From Clostridia bacterium (GTDB taxonomy: Bacteria > Aerophobota > Aerophobia > Aerophobales > AE-B3A), in assembly GCA_030610745.1 (NCBI GenBank), contig JAUWRC010000013.1, positions 1 to 19,477 of the forward strand: a stretch of DNA of 19,477 nucleotides, in the 5' to 3' direction. The notes below the pieces were generated by a model. It was not told the origin of the DNA and searched no databases. It saw only the letters and a program-made list of their open reading frames with translations. Positions 6,957-13,621 of this stretch are shown here, one piece after another (position 1 is the first letter of the stretch; each line of letters begins with the position of its first letter). Both the position numbers and the translations under genes were made by a program.

Positions 6957-8111
6957 ATGTACTTTTCATTTCAACATGAAATTGATGATCGGTTATGGGA
7001 AGTGATTAGTAAGAATTATGAAAACGAAAATTTCACTAACGCAATTCAAGATGCAATTTTCTATATGTCTGAATTGCTTAGAGAAAAATCTGACGTAGAT
7101 TTAGATGGAGTTCCTTTGATTGGCAAAGTATTTGGTGGTAAAGATCCATTTTTGAAAATCAATAAACTCAAGACTGAGTCGGAAAAGAATGAACAAAAAG
7201 GTATTGAAAACATTCTACGAGGAATATATCAGGCGATACGGAACCCTCGGTCACACGAGAAATATGAAGATGATAAGGCAACTTGTGATACCTTTATAGT
7301 TTTTCTCGACTACATTATTGGTCTGATAGAAAGGTCAAAGGCAAGGTTCGACTTTGATGATTTTTCAAATAGGGTATTTGATTCGGATTTTGTAGAAAGT
7401 GAAGAATACGCTGATCTTATGATAAATGAAGTCCCTGAGAAAAAGCTATTCGATACATTAGTACAGATATTTAATCAACGGAAAAATGCCGAACCAAACA
7501 AGCTTTGTTATATTATAAACAGCTTTTTGGGAAAACTGTCTGCGGATGACAAGAAACATTTCTTAGAAATTGCCTCAGAAGTTCTAAAAAGATCCAATGA
7601 TGATCATGATTTTAGAGTAATAACCACAATATTCCAAAATAGCAAATGGGAAGAGTTAGACTTAGCTGCGAGGCTAAGAGCAGAGAATAGATTGCTCAAG
7701 TCAGTTGAAAAAGGACTTTTTGACTCTGACAGGAATAGATGCAAATCGGGTGCACTAGGGACTTGGCTAACAAATATAATTGACAATATACATTTAAAAG
7801 ACAAGTTTAACTATCTTGTTACTAGAAAGCTATCTTCTGAAGATTATGAAGAACTAGAATATCTCTTTCGATTCTTTCGCAATTCAATTTTAAGCTATGA
7901 TACTGAACCTAGCTATTCAGTTATTAATGCGATAAACAAAGGATTAAAACGAGGAGACAAGAGGTTTTATGATCTTGTTTCTGTAGAAATGACCTTTGGT
8001 GATAGAGACTGGACTGAAAAAATCAAGGGGAACTACGAGAAATTTGAGGAAAAAGATCTATTGCCATCTGCCGACGATTTTGATGATGATATTCCTTTCG
8101 GAACTTCTTGA
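6957..8111 (+). CDS. TIGR02391/Ymh-type protein with HEPN-like RNPxxH motif
   Basis: ATG 6957 has AGGAGA six bases upstream; a TTG in the same frame at 6939 lies inside a hairpin and is rejected. The product has 384 residues. Residues 5-130 match the TIGR02391 (Hypoth_Ymh) pattern: an N-terminal helix set (FTNAIQDAIFYMSELLREK), LIGKVFGGKDPFLKI, EQKGIENILRGIYQAIRNP, and the invariant-looking RNPRSH at 95-100. Arg-(x4)-His is the catalytic spacing of HEPN ribonucleases common in toxin and anti-phage systems. Whether this family is an active HEPN enzyme is inference. Residues 131-384 are charged and mostly helical with no motif I recognise; they could be a sensor or interaction region. The gene sits between a nuclease and a DNA methylase, which supports a defence role. 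Confidence 0.68.
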   Translation: MYFSFQHEIDDRLWEVISKNYENENFTNAIQDAIFYMSELLREKSDVDLDGVPLIGKVFGGKDPFLKINKLKTESEKNEQKGIENILRGIYQAIRNPRSHEKYEDDKATCDTFIVFLDYIIGLIERSKARFDFDDFSNRVFDSDFVESEEYADLMINEVPEKKLFDTLVQIFNQRKNAEPNKLCYIINSFLGKLSADDKKHFLEIASEVLKRSNDDHDFRVITTIFQNSKWEELDLAARLRAENRLLKSVEKGLFDSDRNRCKSGALGTWLTNIIDNIHLKDKFNYLVTRKLSSEDYEELEYLFRFFRNSILSYDTEPSYSVINAINKGLKRGDKRFYDLVSVEMTFGDRDWTEKIKGNYEKFEEKDLLPSADDFDDDIPFGTS

Positions 8112-8158
8112 ATGCTCGTCCCGATAAGCGGAACGGCGGGCTTAATAAAGGTGATAAA

Positions 8159-9715
8159 ATGTCTAATCAACAAATGAGTTTTAAAACTGAGAAAGAGCTT
8201 CAGGAGGCAATCTTACAAGAAAAGGTAAGAGGGACCCCTGACTTAGAAATTGGTCAGAAATATGGAGTTACATTTAGATATATTGAGAAGCTTATTACCA
8301 AGTCACAAGGCGTCAATATTAGTTCTTTTGGAGTTTCTAAAAAAATTAAAACGCTTTATCCAAAAGATTTCAAAGAAGAACAGACTACAGTATGGAGTTT
8401 TAAACAAAGGGGTAAGTGGGCAACACATAGTGGAGAATATAGAGGAAATTGGTCTCCTTATATCCCTCGAAATGTGATCCTCAAATATTCAAAACCCGGT
8501 GAATTAGTTTTAGATTATTTCTGTGGTGCTGGAACGACTGCTGTAGAAACAAAATTGTTAGGAAGAAAATGTATCGCCCTTGATATTAACAATAAAGCTA
8601 TTGAACTGGCAAAAAAGAATATAAATTTTAACATAAAGGCACAGCAATTAGCATTTATTAACGATAAAATCCATCCCCAAATCTACAAACCTGAATTGTC
8701 GGTCGGCGATGCTAGAGATTTATCATTCTTACAAAATAACTCCATTGATCTAATCTGTGCTCATCCTCCTTATGCAAATATTATTCATTATACTGATTCT
8801 GAAGAGGGGGACTTATCGTTTTTTGATATAGATGATTTCTTAAAAGAAATGTCAAAAGTTGCCAGAGAAAGTTTCAGGGTTCTGAAGCCGGGAAGACAAT
8901 GTGCTATTTTAATTGGAGATACCCGGAGAAAAAAACATGTAATTCCTTTAGGATTTAAACTTATAAATGTTTATTTGGATGCAGGCTTTAAATTAAGAGA
9001 GCTTGTTGTCAAAAGACAACATAACTGTAAAACTAGAGGATTTTGGTACGCGAATAGCATAAAATACAATTTTCTTCTTTTAGCCCACGAGTATCTACCA
9101 ATTTTTGAGAAACCTGAGTTCCCTGTTTCTTTAAGTGTAAGAGAAAGAGGGGTAGATTACGGTTTGCTTATTCCCGCCTTCCAGAAACCACCGTTAAAGA
9201 GAAAATTAGACGAACTTGAAACCACAACAGTATGGATCTTATCAGAGACGGACTTTGAAAGGCATTTAAATAAAAATGTAATTGATAGATATTCAAATGG
9301 AGCCAGATACTCAACTATATCTTTTCTTGCTCATTCTGAAAATTGTATAGATTCTACCGAGAAGAAAGAAAAAAAGAAGAAAGGATTAGTTTTTATTAAG
9401 TTACCATTTCTAAGTGATAATTCCTCTCACTCAAACGTTGAGTTCTATTTACAACAAACAAAAGAAACTATAAATCGAGAGCTACCTACAATAACTGACG
9501 ATGGATTCTTAGTAATCCAAACTCGGGATGTAAGAATAGATGGATATATAGAACCTATGGCTAAAAAAGTAGTGGATATGTTGACGATAGATAGTTTATG
9601 GCTTAAGGAAATTGTATTTGTTATCCAGAGAGGAGCAAATTCAAAAACTCAAACATTAGAAAGTTCTTTAAAAATAGTCCATCAATATCTGCTCGTTTAT
9701 GAGATGAAAAGATGA
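8159..9715 (+). CDS. HTH-DNA methyltransferase with active N-terminal and decayed C-terminal methylase halves
   Basis: ATG 8159 has AAAGGTG five bases upstream; a TTG at 8108 in the same frame overlaps the previous gene and is less likely. The product has 518 residues. Residues 10-50 look like a helix-turn-helix (DLEIGQKYGVTFRYIEKLI). The methylase has TTVWSFKQRGKWATH (77-90), YRGNWSP, AdoMet motif I DYFCGAGTT (119-127) and motif IV HPPY (202-205), in the order motif I then IV. It belongs to the N4-cytosine/N6-adenine methylases, but with His in place of the usual Asp, Asn or Ser before PPY. From residue 356 (TTTVW, NVIDRYS, GFLVIQTRD, HQYLLVYE) the sequence repeats the first half without motifs I and IV. 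The ATGA overlap at 9712 couples it to the next gene. Confidence 0.82.
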   Translation: MSNQQMSFKTEKELQEAILQEKVRGTPDLEIGQKYGVTFRYIEKLITKSQGVNISSFGVSKKIKTLYPKDFKEEQTTVWSFKQRGKWATHSGEYRGNWSPYIPRNVILKYSKPGELVLDYFCGAGTTAVETKLLGRKCIALDINNKAIELAKKNINFNIKAQQLAFINDKIHPQIYKPELSVGDARDLSFLQNNSIDLICAHPPYANIIHYTDSEEGDLSFFDIDDFLKEMSKVARESFRVLKPGRQCAILIGDTRRKKHVIPLGFKLINVYLDAGFKLRELVVKRQHNCKTRGFWYANSIKYNFLLLAHEYLPIFEKPEFPVSLSVRERGVDYGLLIPAFQKPPLKRKLDELETTTVWILSETDFERHLNKNVIDRYSNGARYSTISFLAHSENCIDSTEKKEKKKKGLVFIKLPFLSDNSSHSNVEFYLQQTKETINRELPTITDDGFLVIQTRDVRIDGYIEPMAKKVVDMLTIDSLWLKEIVFVIQRGANSKTQTLESSLKIVHQYLLVYEMKR

Positions 9716-10263
9716 AGAAATTGTTCAACTTATTAAAAATAATCTACTACTATTTGCAGTCCTCCTATAAAATGTGGAAGATTAGACGGCTGCGAGAAGA
9801 TGACCTTGTTTATACAACAAGTGAAAGTGTCCGTTTTGAAGTTTATCCCGGAAGTAAACGACAATCCCCTTATGATTTTATTGTAAAATTTAGAAAGCCA
9901 AGTAAGCGAGAGAGAACTCCAGCTCATATTCATTTGATTGTGGAGATGTATGTTAAGCACGCCTACAATCCATCGTTGACTATAAAATTAAGAGACCATA
10001 TTCTTACAATGCTTAGTCAGATTAGATCTGTAAATTCATTTCCGCCAACGCTTCAGTTTTTCAAATCAGAGCATGTTGAACCATTCAAAAAATTAGATAA
10101 AGTTGGAGAATTCACAGTTGAATTCTTGCTTATTGCAATAGAACTCGTGGCAATACAAGAAAAAACTAATTATCCCACAGGAACTTTAACCGAGAATTTG
10201 TATAAGAGCTTTGGAGTCAAAGACCGATTCCAAGTAATCCAAAAAGCAGTATGGAGAGGTTAA
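9712..10263 (+). CDS. Unrecognised 183-residue protein translationally coupled to the methyltransferase
   Basis: The start codon overlaps the methylase stop (ATGA at 9712-9715), so the two proteins are almost certainly made together. I do not recognise the family. The N-terminus is basic and aromatic (KLFNLLKIIYYYLQSSYKMW) and is not a clear membrane segment. The middle has RTPAHIHLIVEMYVKHAYN (residues 67-85) followed by helices. The C-terminal third contains ELVAIQEKTNYPTGT, which looks like a conserved functional patch. A restriction endonuclease or a specificity/accessory subunit partnering the methylase is the natural guess from context. No convincing PD-(D/E)XK, HNH or PLD motif is visible. 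Confidence 0.7.
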   Translation: MKKLFNLLKIIYYYLQSSYKMWKIRRLREDDLVYTTSESVRFEVYPGSKRQSPYDFIVKFRKPSKRERTPAHIHLIVEMYVKHAYNPSLTIKLRDHILTMLSQIRSVNSFPPTLQFFKSEHVEPFKKLDKVGEFTVEFLLIAIELVAIQEKTNYPTGTLTENLYKSFGVKDRFQVIQKAVWRG

Positions 10264-10269
10264 GACAAT

Positions 10270-10380
10270 ATGAGAAATACTATTCTCTATAAAGTAAGTC
10301 CGACGCAGCTTTTCCATAATAGAATCCAAACTTATTTGGAAAAAGCTCGCAAACAGGTAAAAATACCTAGAAAAATTTGA
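10270..10380 (+). CDS. Possible 36-residue small protein
   Basis: An ATG at 10270 opens a 36-codon frame ending in TGA at 10378-10380, just before the next gene's ATG at 10383. GAGAGG lies about 10 bases upstream at 10254-10259. The product (MRNTILYKVSPTQLF..., ending IPRKI) is basic and matches nothing I know. An imperfect hairpin (AGCTTTTCCA with TGGAAAAAGCT) lies inside it, so it may be non-coding spacer. It is listed because it fills the gap and has a plausible ribosome-binding site. Confidence 0.25.
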   Translation: MRNTILYKVSPTQLFHNRIQTYLEKARKQVKIPRKI

Positions 10381-10382
10381 AT

Positions 10383-11405
10383 ATGAAATATGATGTATTT
10401 GGTATAGGCTCGGCATTGATGGATTTTTTAGTAGAAGTGGAGGATAATGAATTATCAGAACTTAATCTAAAAAAGGGTCAGTTTCATCTAATTGATGAAG
10501 AGGATTCAAAGAAATTATTGAAAAAGATTAAAAAGTACCCAGTTAAGACTTCTCCGGGCGGAAGTTGTGCAAATACATTACATGGGGTAGCAATATTTGG
10601 CGGCAATCCGGTTTTCTGCGGCAAAATAGGTAGGAATAGTCACGGGGATATATATGAAGAAAAAATGTTTAAGAGTGGAGTAAAACCCAGATTAGCTAGA
10701 TCAGAAAAAATAACGGGCCATGCCATAACATTTATAACCCCGGACAGTGAAAGAACATTCGCTGTATATTTAGGTGCAGCGCTGGAGCTGAAAAAAGCTG
10801 ATATTTTTCTTGAAGATTTAAAACAGAGTAGGATATTGCATATTGAAGGTTACCAGCTTGAAGATAAAGGGTTGAGGGACGTCTCATCGCAGGCAATGCA
10901 GTTTGCTAAAAAGCATAATATAAAAATCAGTGTTGATTTAGGTGATTCAGGTATAGTAGCCAGAAATAAAGCGGATATTCTAAAGATAATTGAGAAATAC
11001 GCTGATATTGTTTTTGCAAATGAAAATGAAGCCAACGCTCTTGTTGGCTTAGAGCCGTTAGAAGCATTAAATGACATAGCTAAATTAACCGAAATAGCCA
11101 TAGTGAAAGTTGGTAGGTATGGATCATACATCAAACAGAACAACACAATATATAAGATTCCAGGCTATAAAGCAAAACAGGTGGATACAACCGGCGCTGG
11201 TGATATATTTGCTGCAGGAGTTTTATATGGTATTTTCTCTGGCTGGGATTTAAAAATTTGCGGTCATATAGGCAGCTACTTTGCAGCTAAAGTTGTTGAG
11301 GAGATTGGTGCAAGATTGGAGCATATCGATCAAAAAGAAGTTGAAGAATTAATAAAAAGAGTAAAAAGGGGAGAGAGAAAAAGCACGATGTGCTTTTTCA
11401 GGTGA
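10383..11405 (+). CDS. PfkB-family sugar/nucleoside kinase, adenosine-kinase-like
   Basis: ATG 10383 is preferred to the TTG six bases upstream; the ribosome-binding site is weak. The product has 340 residues, typical of PfkB kinases. It shows the N-terminal GIGSALMDFLVEV strand, the substrate-loop SPGGSCANTLHG (57-68), KIGRNSHGD, FANENEANAL, VKVGRYGSYI, and the C-terminal signature DTTGAGDIFAAG with the catalytic Asp274. The GSALMD start and the GGSCANT loop are closest to the adenosine-kinase subgroup, which phosphorylates adenosine to AMP; another nucleoside or sugar substrate cannot be excluded. The last residues (KSTMCFFR) are encoded by a perfect hairpin, see 11377-11399. It lies between the accessory island and lspA. 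An aminopurine-type phosphorylase upstream of ileS suggests purine salvage. Confidence 0.8.
   Translation: MKYDVFGIGSALMDFLVEVEDNELSELNLKKGQFHLIDEEDSKKLLKKIKKYPVKTSPGGSCANTLHGVAIFGGNPVFCGKIGRNSHGDIYEEKMFKSGVKPRLARSEKITGHAITFITPDSERTFAVYLGAALELKKADIFLEDLKQSRILHIEGYQLEDKGLRDVSSQAMQFAKKHNIKISVDLGDSGIVARNKADILKIIEKYADIVFANENEANALVGLEPLEALNDIAKLTEIAIVKVGRYGSYIKQNNTIYKIPGYKAKQVDTTGAGDIFAAGVLYGIFSGWDLKICGHIGSYFAAKVVEEIGARLEHIDQKEVEELIKRVKRGERKSTMCFFR
11377..11399 (+). repeat. Perfect hairpin forming the 3' end of the kinase gene
   Basis: GAAAAAGCAC (11377-11386), loop GAT, GTGCTTTTTC (11390-11399): a 10-bp perfect stem. It encodes the last codons of the kinase before TGA 11403-11405. The right arm has five T, so it might slow or end transcription ahead of lspA, but no T-run follows the stem. 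It looks like a repeat that settled at the gene end. Confidence 0.6.
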
Positions 11406-11427
11406 GGGGGTACTCTAGAGAATAGTT

Positions 11428-11883
11428 ATGTTTGTATTTATTACAGCGAGTCTCGTTTTTTTTGCTGATTGGCTAAGTAAGTTTTATATCAAGGAAAATT
11501 TCTTCTTGGGGAAGTCTATCCCTGTTATCAAAGGCTTTTTCTATTTAACTTATCTAAAAAATAAAGGAATTATTTTTGGTTTATTGGCAAGAGGAGGTTT
11601 TTTTGTCATAGTGCTTAATGGGCTCGTGATTCTTTGCTTTATTGTTCTTTTGAGAAAATTCTCTCAGAAAAATCGATGGTTCAAGGTTAGTTTAGGACTA
11701 GTCTGGGGAGGTTTGGTAGCAAATTTTTTTGATCGAGTCTGGGATGGGCAGATAATTGATTTTTTAGATTTTCACCTCTGGCCTGTCTTTAACTTTGCCG
11801 ATGTTGCTATATGTGTGGGGGTGGGGCTCTTTATTTGGAGGATAACAAAAAAGGGGACAGGCTACTTTTTTGCCCAAGAATGA
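11428..11883 (+). CDS. lspA: Lipoprotein signal peptidase (signal peptidase II)
   Basis: Inner-membrane aspartyl protease that removes the signal peptide from diacylated prolipoproteins. The 151-residue product has four hydrophobic segments and the family motifs: ADWLSK (13-18), YLKNKGIIFG (42-51), GGLVANFFDR with catalytic Asp102, and FNFADVAI with catalytic Asp125. The GGxxGN motif has Ala98 instead of the usual Gly. No strong ribosome-binding site precedes ATG 11428. The last 12 residues (TKKGTGYFFAQE) come from a long inverted repeat that contains the stop codon, so the natural C-terminus has been replaced or extended. It is followed by lgt, the enzyme of the preceding step in lipoprotein maturation. 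Confidence 0.93.
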   Translation: MFVFITASLVFFADWLSKFYIKENFFLGKSIPVIKGFFYLTYLKNKGIIFGLLARGGFFVIVLNGLVILCFIVLLRKFSQKNRWFKVSLGLVWGGLVANFFDRVWDGQIIDFLDFHLWPVFNFADVAICVGVGLFIWRITKKGTGYFFAQE

Positions 11884-11924
11884 TCTAGTAGAAACTAGTA
11901 AAAAAAGTAGCCTGTCCCCTTTTT
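11848..11924. repeat. 24-bp perfect inverted repeat of REP/RAYT type across the lspA stop codon
   Basis: The left arm (11848-11871) and right arm (11901-11924) are exact reverse complements over 24 bases, with the core GGGGACAGGCTAC and A/T runs at both ends. The 29-base spacer holds the lspA stop and a small CTAGT/ACTAG hairpin. The AAGGGGACAGGCTACTTTT motif resembles the terminal repeats associated with REP-associated tyrosine transposases (Y1, IS200-like). No transposase is in the window, so this would be a non-autonomous copy. The right arm ends in CCCCTTTTT, so the structure may also act as a terminator or attenuator before lgt. Confidence 0.8.
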
Positions 11925-11939
11925 CTGAGGGGGACTCCT

Positions 11940-12722
11940 TTGTATCCTATTCTTTTTAAAATAGGCCCATTCACTATTTACACCTACGGAGTTTTTATTT
12001 GTGGAGGATTTTTGGTTGCTATCAGTTTATTCCTGCGAGCCACAAAAAAAGAGAATTTTCAAGAAGCAAAGATACTTAAGCTCTCTTTTTGGATAGTAAT
12101 ATCGAGTATTGTTGGAGCAAGAATTTTTTACGTGCTAACTTATCCTCATTGGTATCTTAAGCATCCTCAGGATATACTCAAGATTTGGCAAGGAGGGTTG
12201 GTTTTTTATGGAGGTCTGGTTTTTGCACTGATTACCAGCCTTTATCTTCTTCATCATTATCACCTCTCTTTTTGGAAAATGGCTAATATAGCTGCTTCTC
12301 CTCTTGCCCTAGGTATGGGTATAGGCAGGGTGGGCTGCTTTTTTAATGGATGTTGTTACGGGAAAGTGTGGCAGAGAGGTCTTGTCTTTCCCTTTCTTTC
12401 TCCTGCAGGCAAGGCTTTTCCTGGCCAGCCTCTCATTCCCACTCAACTTATCTCCTCTCTAAATCTTTTAGTGATTTTTTTTATCTTAATTTACCTGAAA
12501 AGATACGGAAGGTTTGCCCATCAAATTTTTCTATGGTTTTTAACTTTTTATTCAGTTCATCGTTTTATAATTGGTTTTCTTAGAGCTGACTCCAGGCAAT
12601 TTTTGTTTTCTTTGACTTTTCCTCAGTTTATGAGTATAATCTTGGGAATCTCGGCCGCGGCCCTGATAGTAAGGCGCTGTAGAGGCAGGGGTCTTAACCC
12701 TGGATTCGACAAATTTTTTTGA
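11940..12722 (+). CDS. lgt: Prolipoprotein diacylglyceryl transferase
   Basis: Inner-membrane enzyme that moves diacylglycerol from phosphatidylglycerol to the lipobox cysteine of prolipoproteins, the first step of lipoprotein maturation. The TTG start is supported by AGGGGG about six bases upstream and by the normal N-terminus YPILFKIGPFTIYTYG. The 260-residue product has about seven hydrophobic segments, VGARIFYVL (58-66), GGLVFYGG (85-92), the signature GRVGCFFNGCCYG (129-141) and HRFIIGFLRAD (207-217). Tyr90 stands where E. coli Lgt has His103, a variant I believe occurs in other phyla. The gene follows lspA after a repeat-filled gap. The C-terminal tail is basic. Confidence 0.95.
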   Translation: MYPILFKIGPFTIYTYGVFICGGFLVAISLFLRATKKENFQEAKILKLSFWIVISSIVGARIFYVLTYPHWYLKHPQDILKIWQGGLVFYGGLVFALITSLYLLHHYHLSFWKMANIAASPLALGMGIGRVGCFFNGCCYGKVWQRGLVFPFLSPAGKAFPGQPLIPTQLISSLNLLVIFFILIYLKRYGRFAHQIFLWFLTFYSVHRFIIGFLRADSRQFLFSLTFPQFMSIILGISAAALIVRRCRGRGLNPGFDKFF

Positions 12723-12821
12723 GGCAAAAAGAAAAAAGACTTTTGGGATTTCTTCTAATGACAATATAGAATGTAATTCACTGAATGCTCATAAAAAAAG
12801 AAAGATGAGGTGGCAACAAAG

Positions 12822-13130
12822 ATGTCAAAGACAATGTTAGAAGGTTTAGATATCCTGGTTGAAAGAGGCGTGTACTTAAACAGAGAAGAGCTTATTAACG
12901 ATGCTCTACGTGCTCTTTTAAGGAGTAAACCCGATCTTAAAAGGAGAATAGCTTTGGAGCTGTATAAAGTAAAAAAGGTCTCTCTTTCCAGAGCAGCCGA
13001 GATATGCGGGGTAAATATCGAGGACTTTAAGGAGATTTTGAAAGAAGAAGGAGTAAAAATAGTTGTTCCTCAACTGGGAGAGGAAAAAGTGGATGAAGAG
13101 GTAAGTGAAATCTTAAAAATAGCACAATGA
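12822..13130 (+). CDS. UPF0175-type antitoxin
   Basis: ATG 12822 has GAGGTGG eight bases upstream; GTG 12810 lies inside that site and is less likely. The 102-residue product starts with a ribbon-helix-helix-like stretch (MSKTMLEGLDILVERGVYL, then REELINDALRALL). It continues with the UPF0175 core: LKRRIALELYKVKKVSLSRA, then AAEICGVNIEDFKEILKEEG, a helix-turn-helix. Such proteins pair with PIN-domain toxins and usually repress their own operon. The stop overlaps the toxin ATG by four bases (ATGA at 13127-13130). The pair is inserted between lgt and rluD. Confidence 0.85.
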   Translation: MSKTMLEGLDILVERGVYLNREELINDALRALLRSKPDLKRRIALELYKVKKVSLSRAAEICGVNIEDFKEILKEEGVKIVVPQLGEEKVDEEVSEILKIAQ

Positions 13131-13621
13131 AGGTCATTCTGGATACTGATATTTTGAGTATGTTCGCTAAGATAGATGAAGTCGAGTTATTAGGGCAACT
13201 ATTTGGCAAAGATAATCTGGCCATTACACCGAAAATCATGGAGGAAATTTCTGTTCCACTTGACTACGGCTATTCATTTCCTACCAAAGTAATCCCGTAT
13301 ATAGGTGTGATACCTTTAGATGGGAATTCTTTGTTGGAATTCCAGAAATTTCTTTCTACAAGGGGGGATCTAGGTAGAGGAGAGTTGGAAGCTGTGGCTC
13401 TTTGTAAGATAAAGGGTTATAGGTTTGTAACTAATGATATTTTGGCTCGTAAATTTGCTCAAAAAGAAGGCATAACGGTCTTTTCGCTTCAGAGTATCTT
13501 GAGGTCTCTTTGGAAAGGCAAATTGAAAAACAAGAATGAAGTGGGAGAAATAATTCAGAGAATGAAAAAGGCAGACAACTTGGAAGTAAGTAAAAAAGTT
13601 GAGAAGGAAATATTTGGATAA
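13127..13621 (+). CDS. PIN-domain ribonuclease toxin (VapC/DUF3368-like)
   Basis: The 164-residue product carries the acidic residues of PIN nucleases: LDTDIL with Asp6 and Asp8, ITPKIMEEI (33-41) with Glu39/Glu40, GRGELEAVAL with Glu86/Glu88, and TNDILARK with Asp104. PIN toxins of VapBC-type pairs cleave tRNA, rRNA or mRNA. All catalytic positions appear intact, so the toxin is probably active and held by the upstream antitoxin. The start overlaps the antitoxin stop. The 3' end overlaps the likely TTG start of the next gene by eight bases, so toxin translation may be coupled to that of the pseudouridine synthase. The C-terminal tail (EVGEIIQRMKKADNL onward) is helical and charged and may form the antitoxin interface. 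Confidence 0.88.
   Translation: MKVILDTDILSMFAKIDEVELLGQLFGKDNLAITPKIMEEISVPLDYGYSFPTKVIPYIGVIPLDGNSLLEFQKFLSTRGDLGRGELEAVALCKIKGYRFVTNDILARKFAQKEGITVFSLQSILRSLWKGKLKNKNEVGEIIQRMKKADNLEVSKKVEKEIFG

Noticed and set aside
6939..6959. TTG start for the TIGR02391-type gene
   Set aside because: The TTG lies inside the GCAAAATG/CATTTTGC hairpin and has no ribosome-binding site; ATG 6957 has AGGAGA at ideal spacing.
8108..8158. TTG start giving a longer methyltransferase
   Set aside because: The extra residues come from what looks like an intergenic repeat remnant; ATG 8159 has AAAGGTG five bases upstream.
9712..10263. Calling this gene a restriction endonuclease
   Set aside because: Context suggests it, but no PD-(D/E)XK, HNH, GIY-YIG or PLD motif is visible.
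11377..11405. Rho-independent terminator after the kinase gene
   Set aside because: The stem is good but is followed by AGGTGAGGGG with no T-run.
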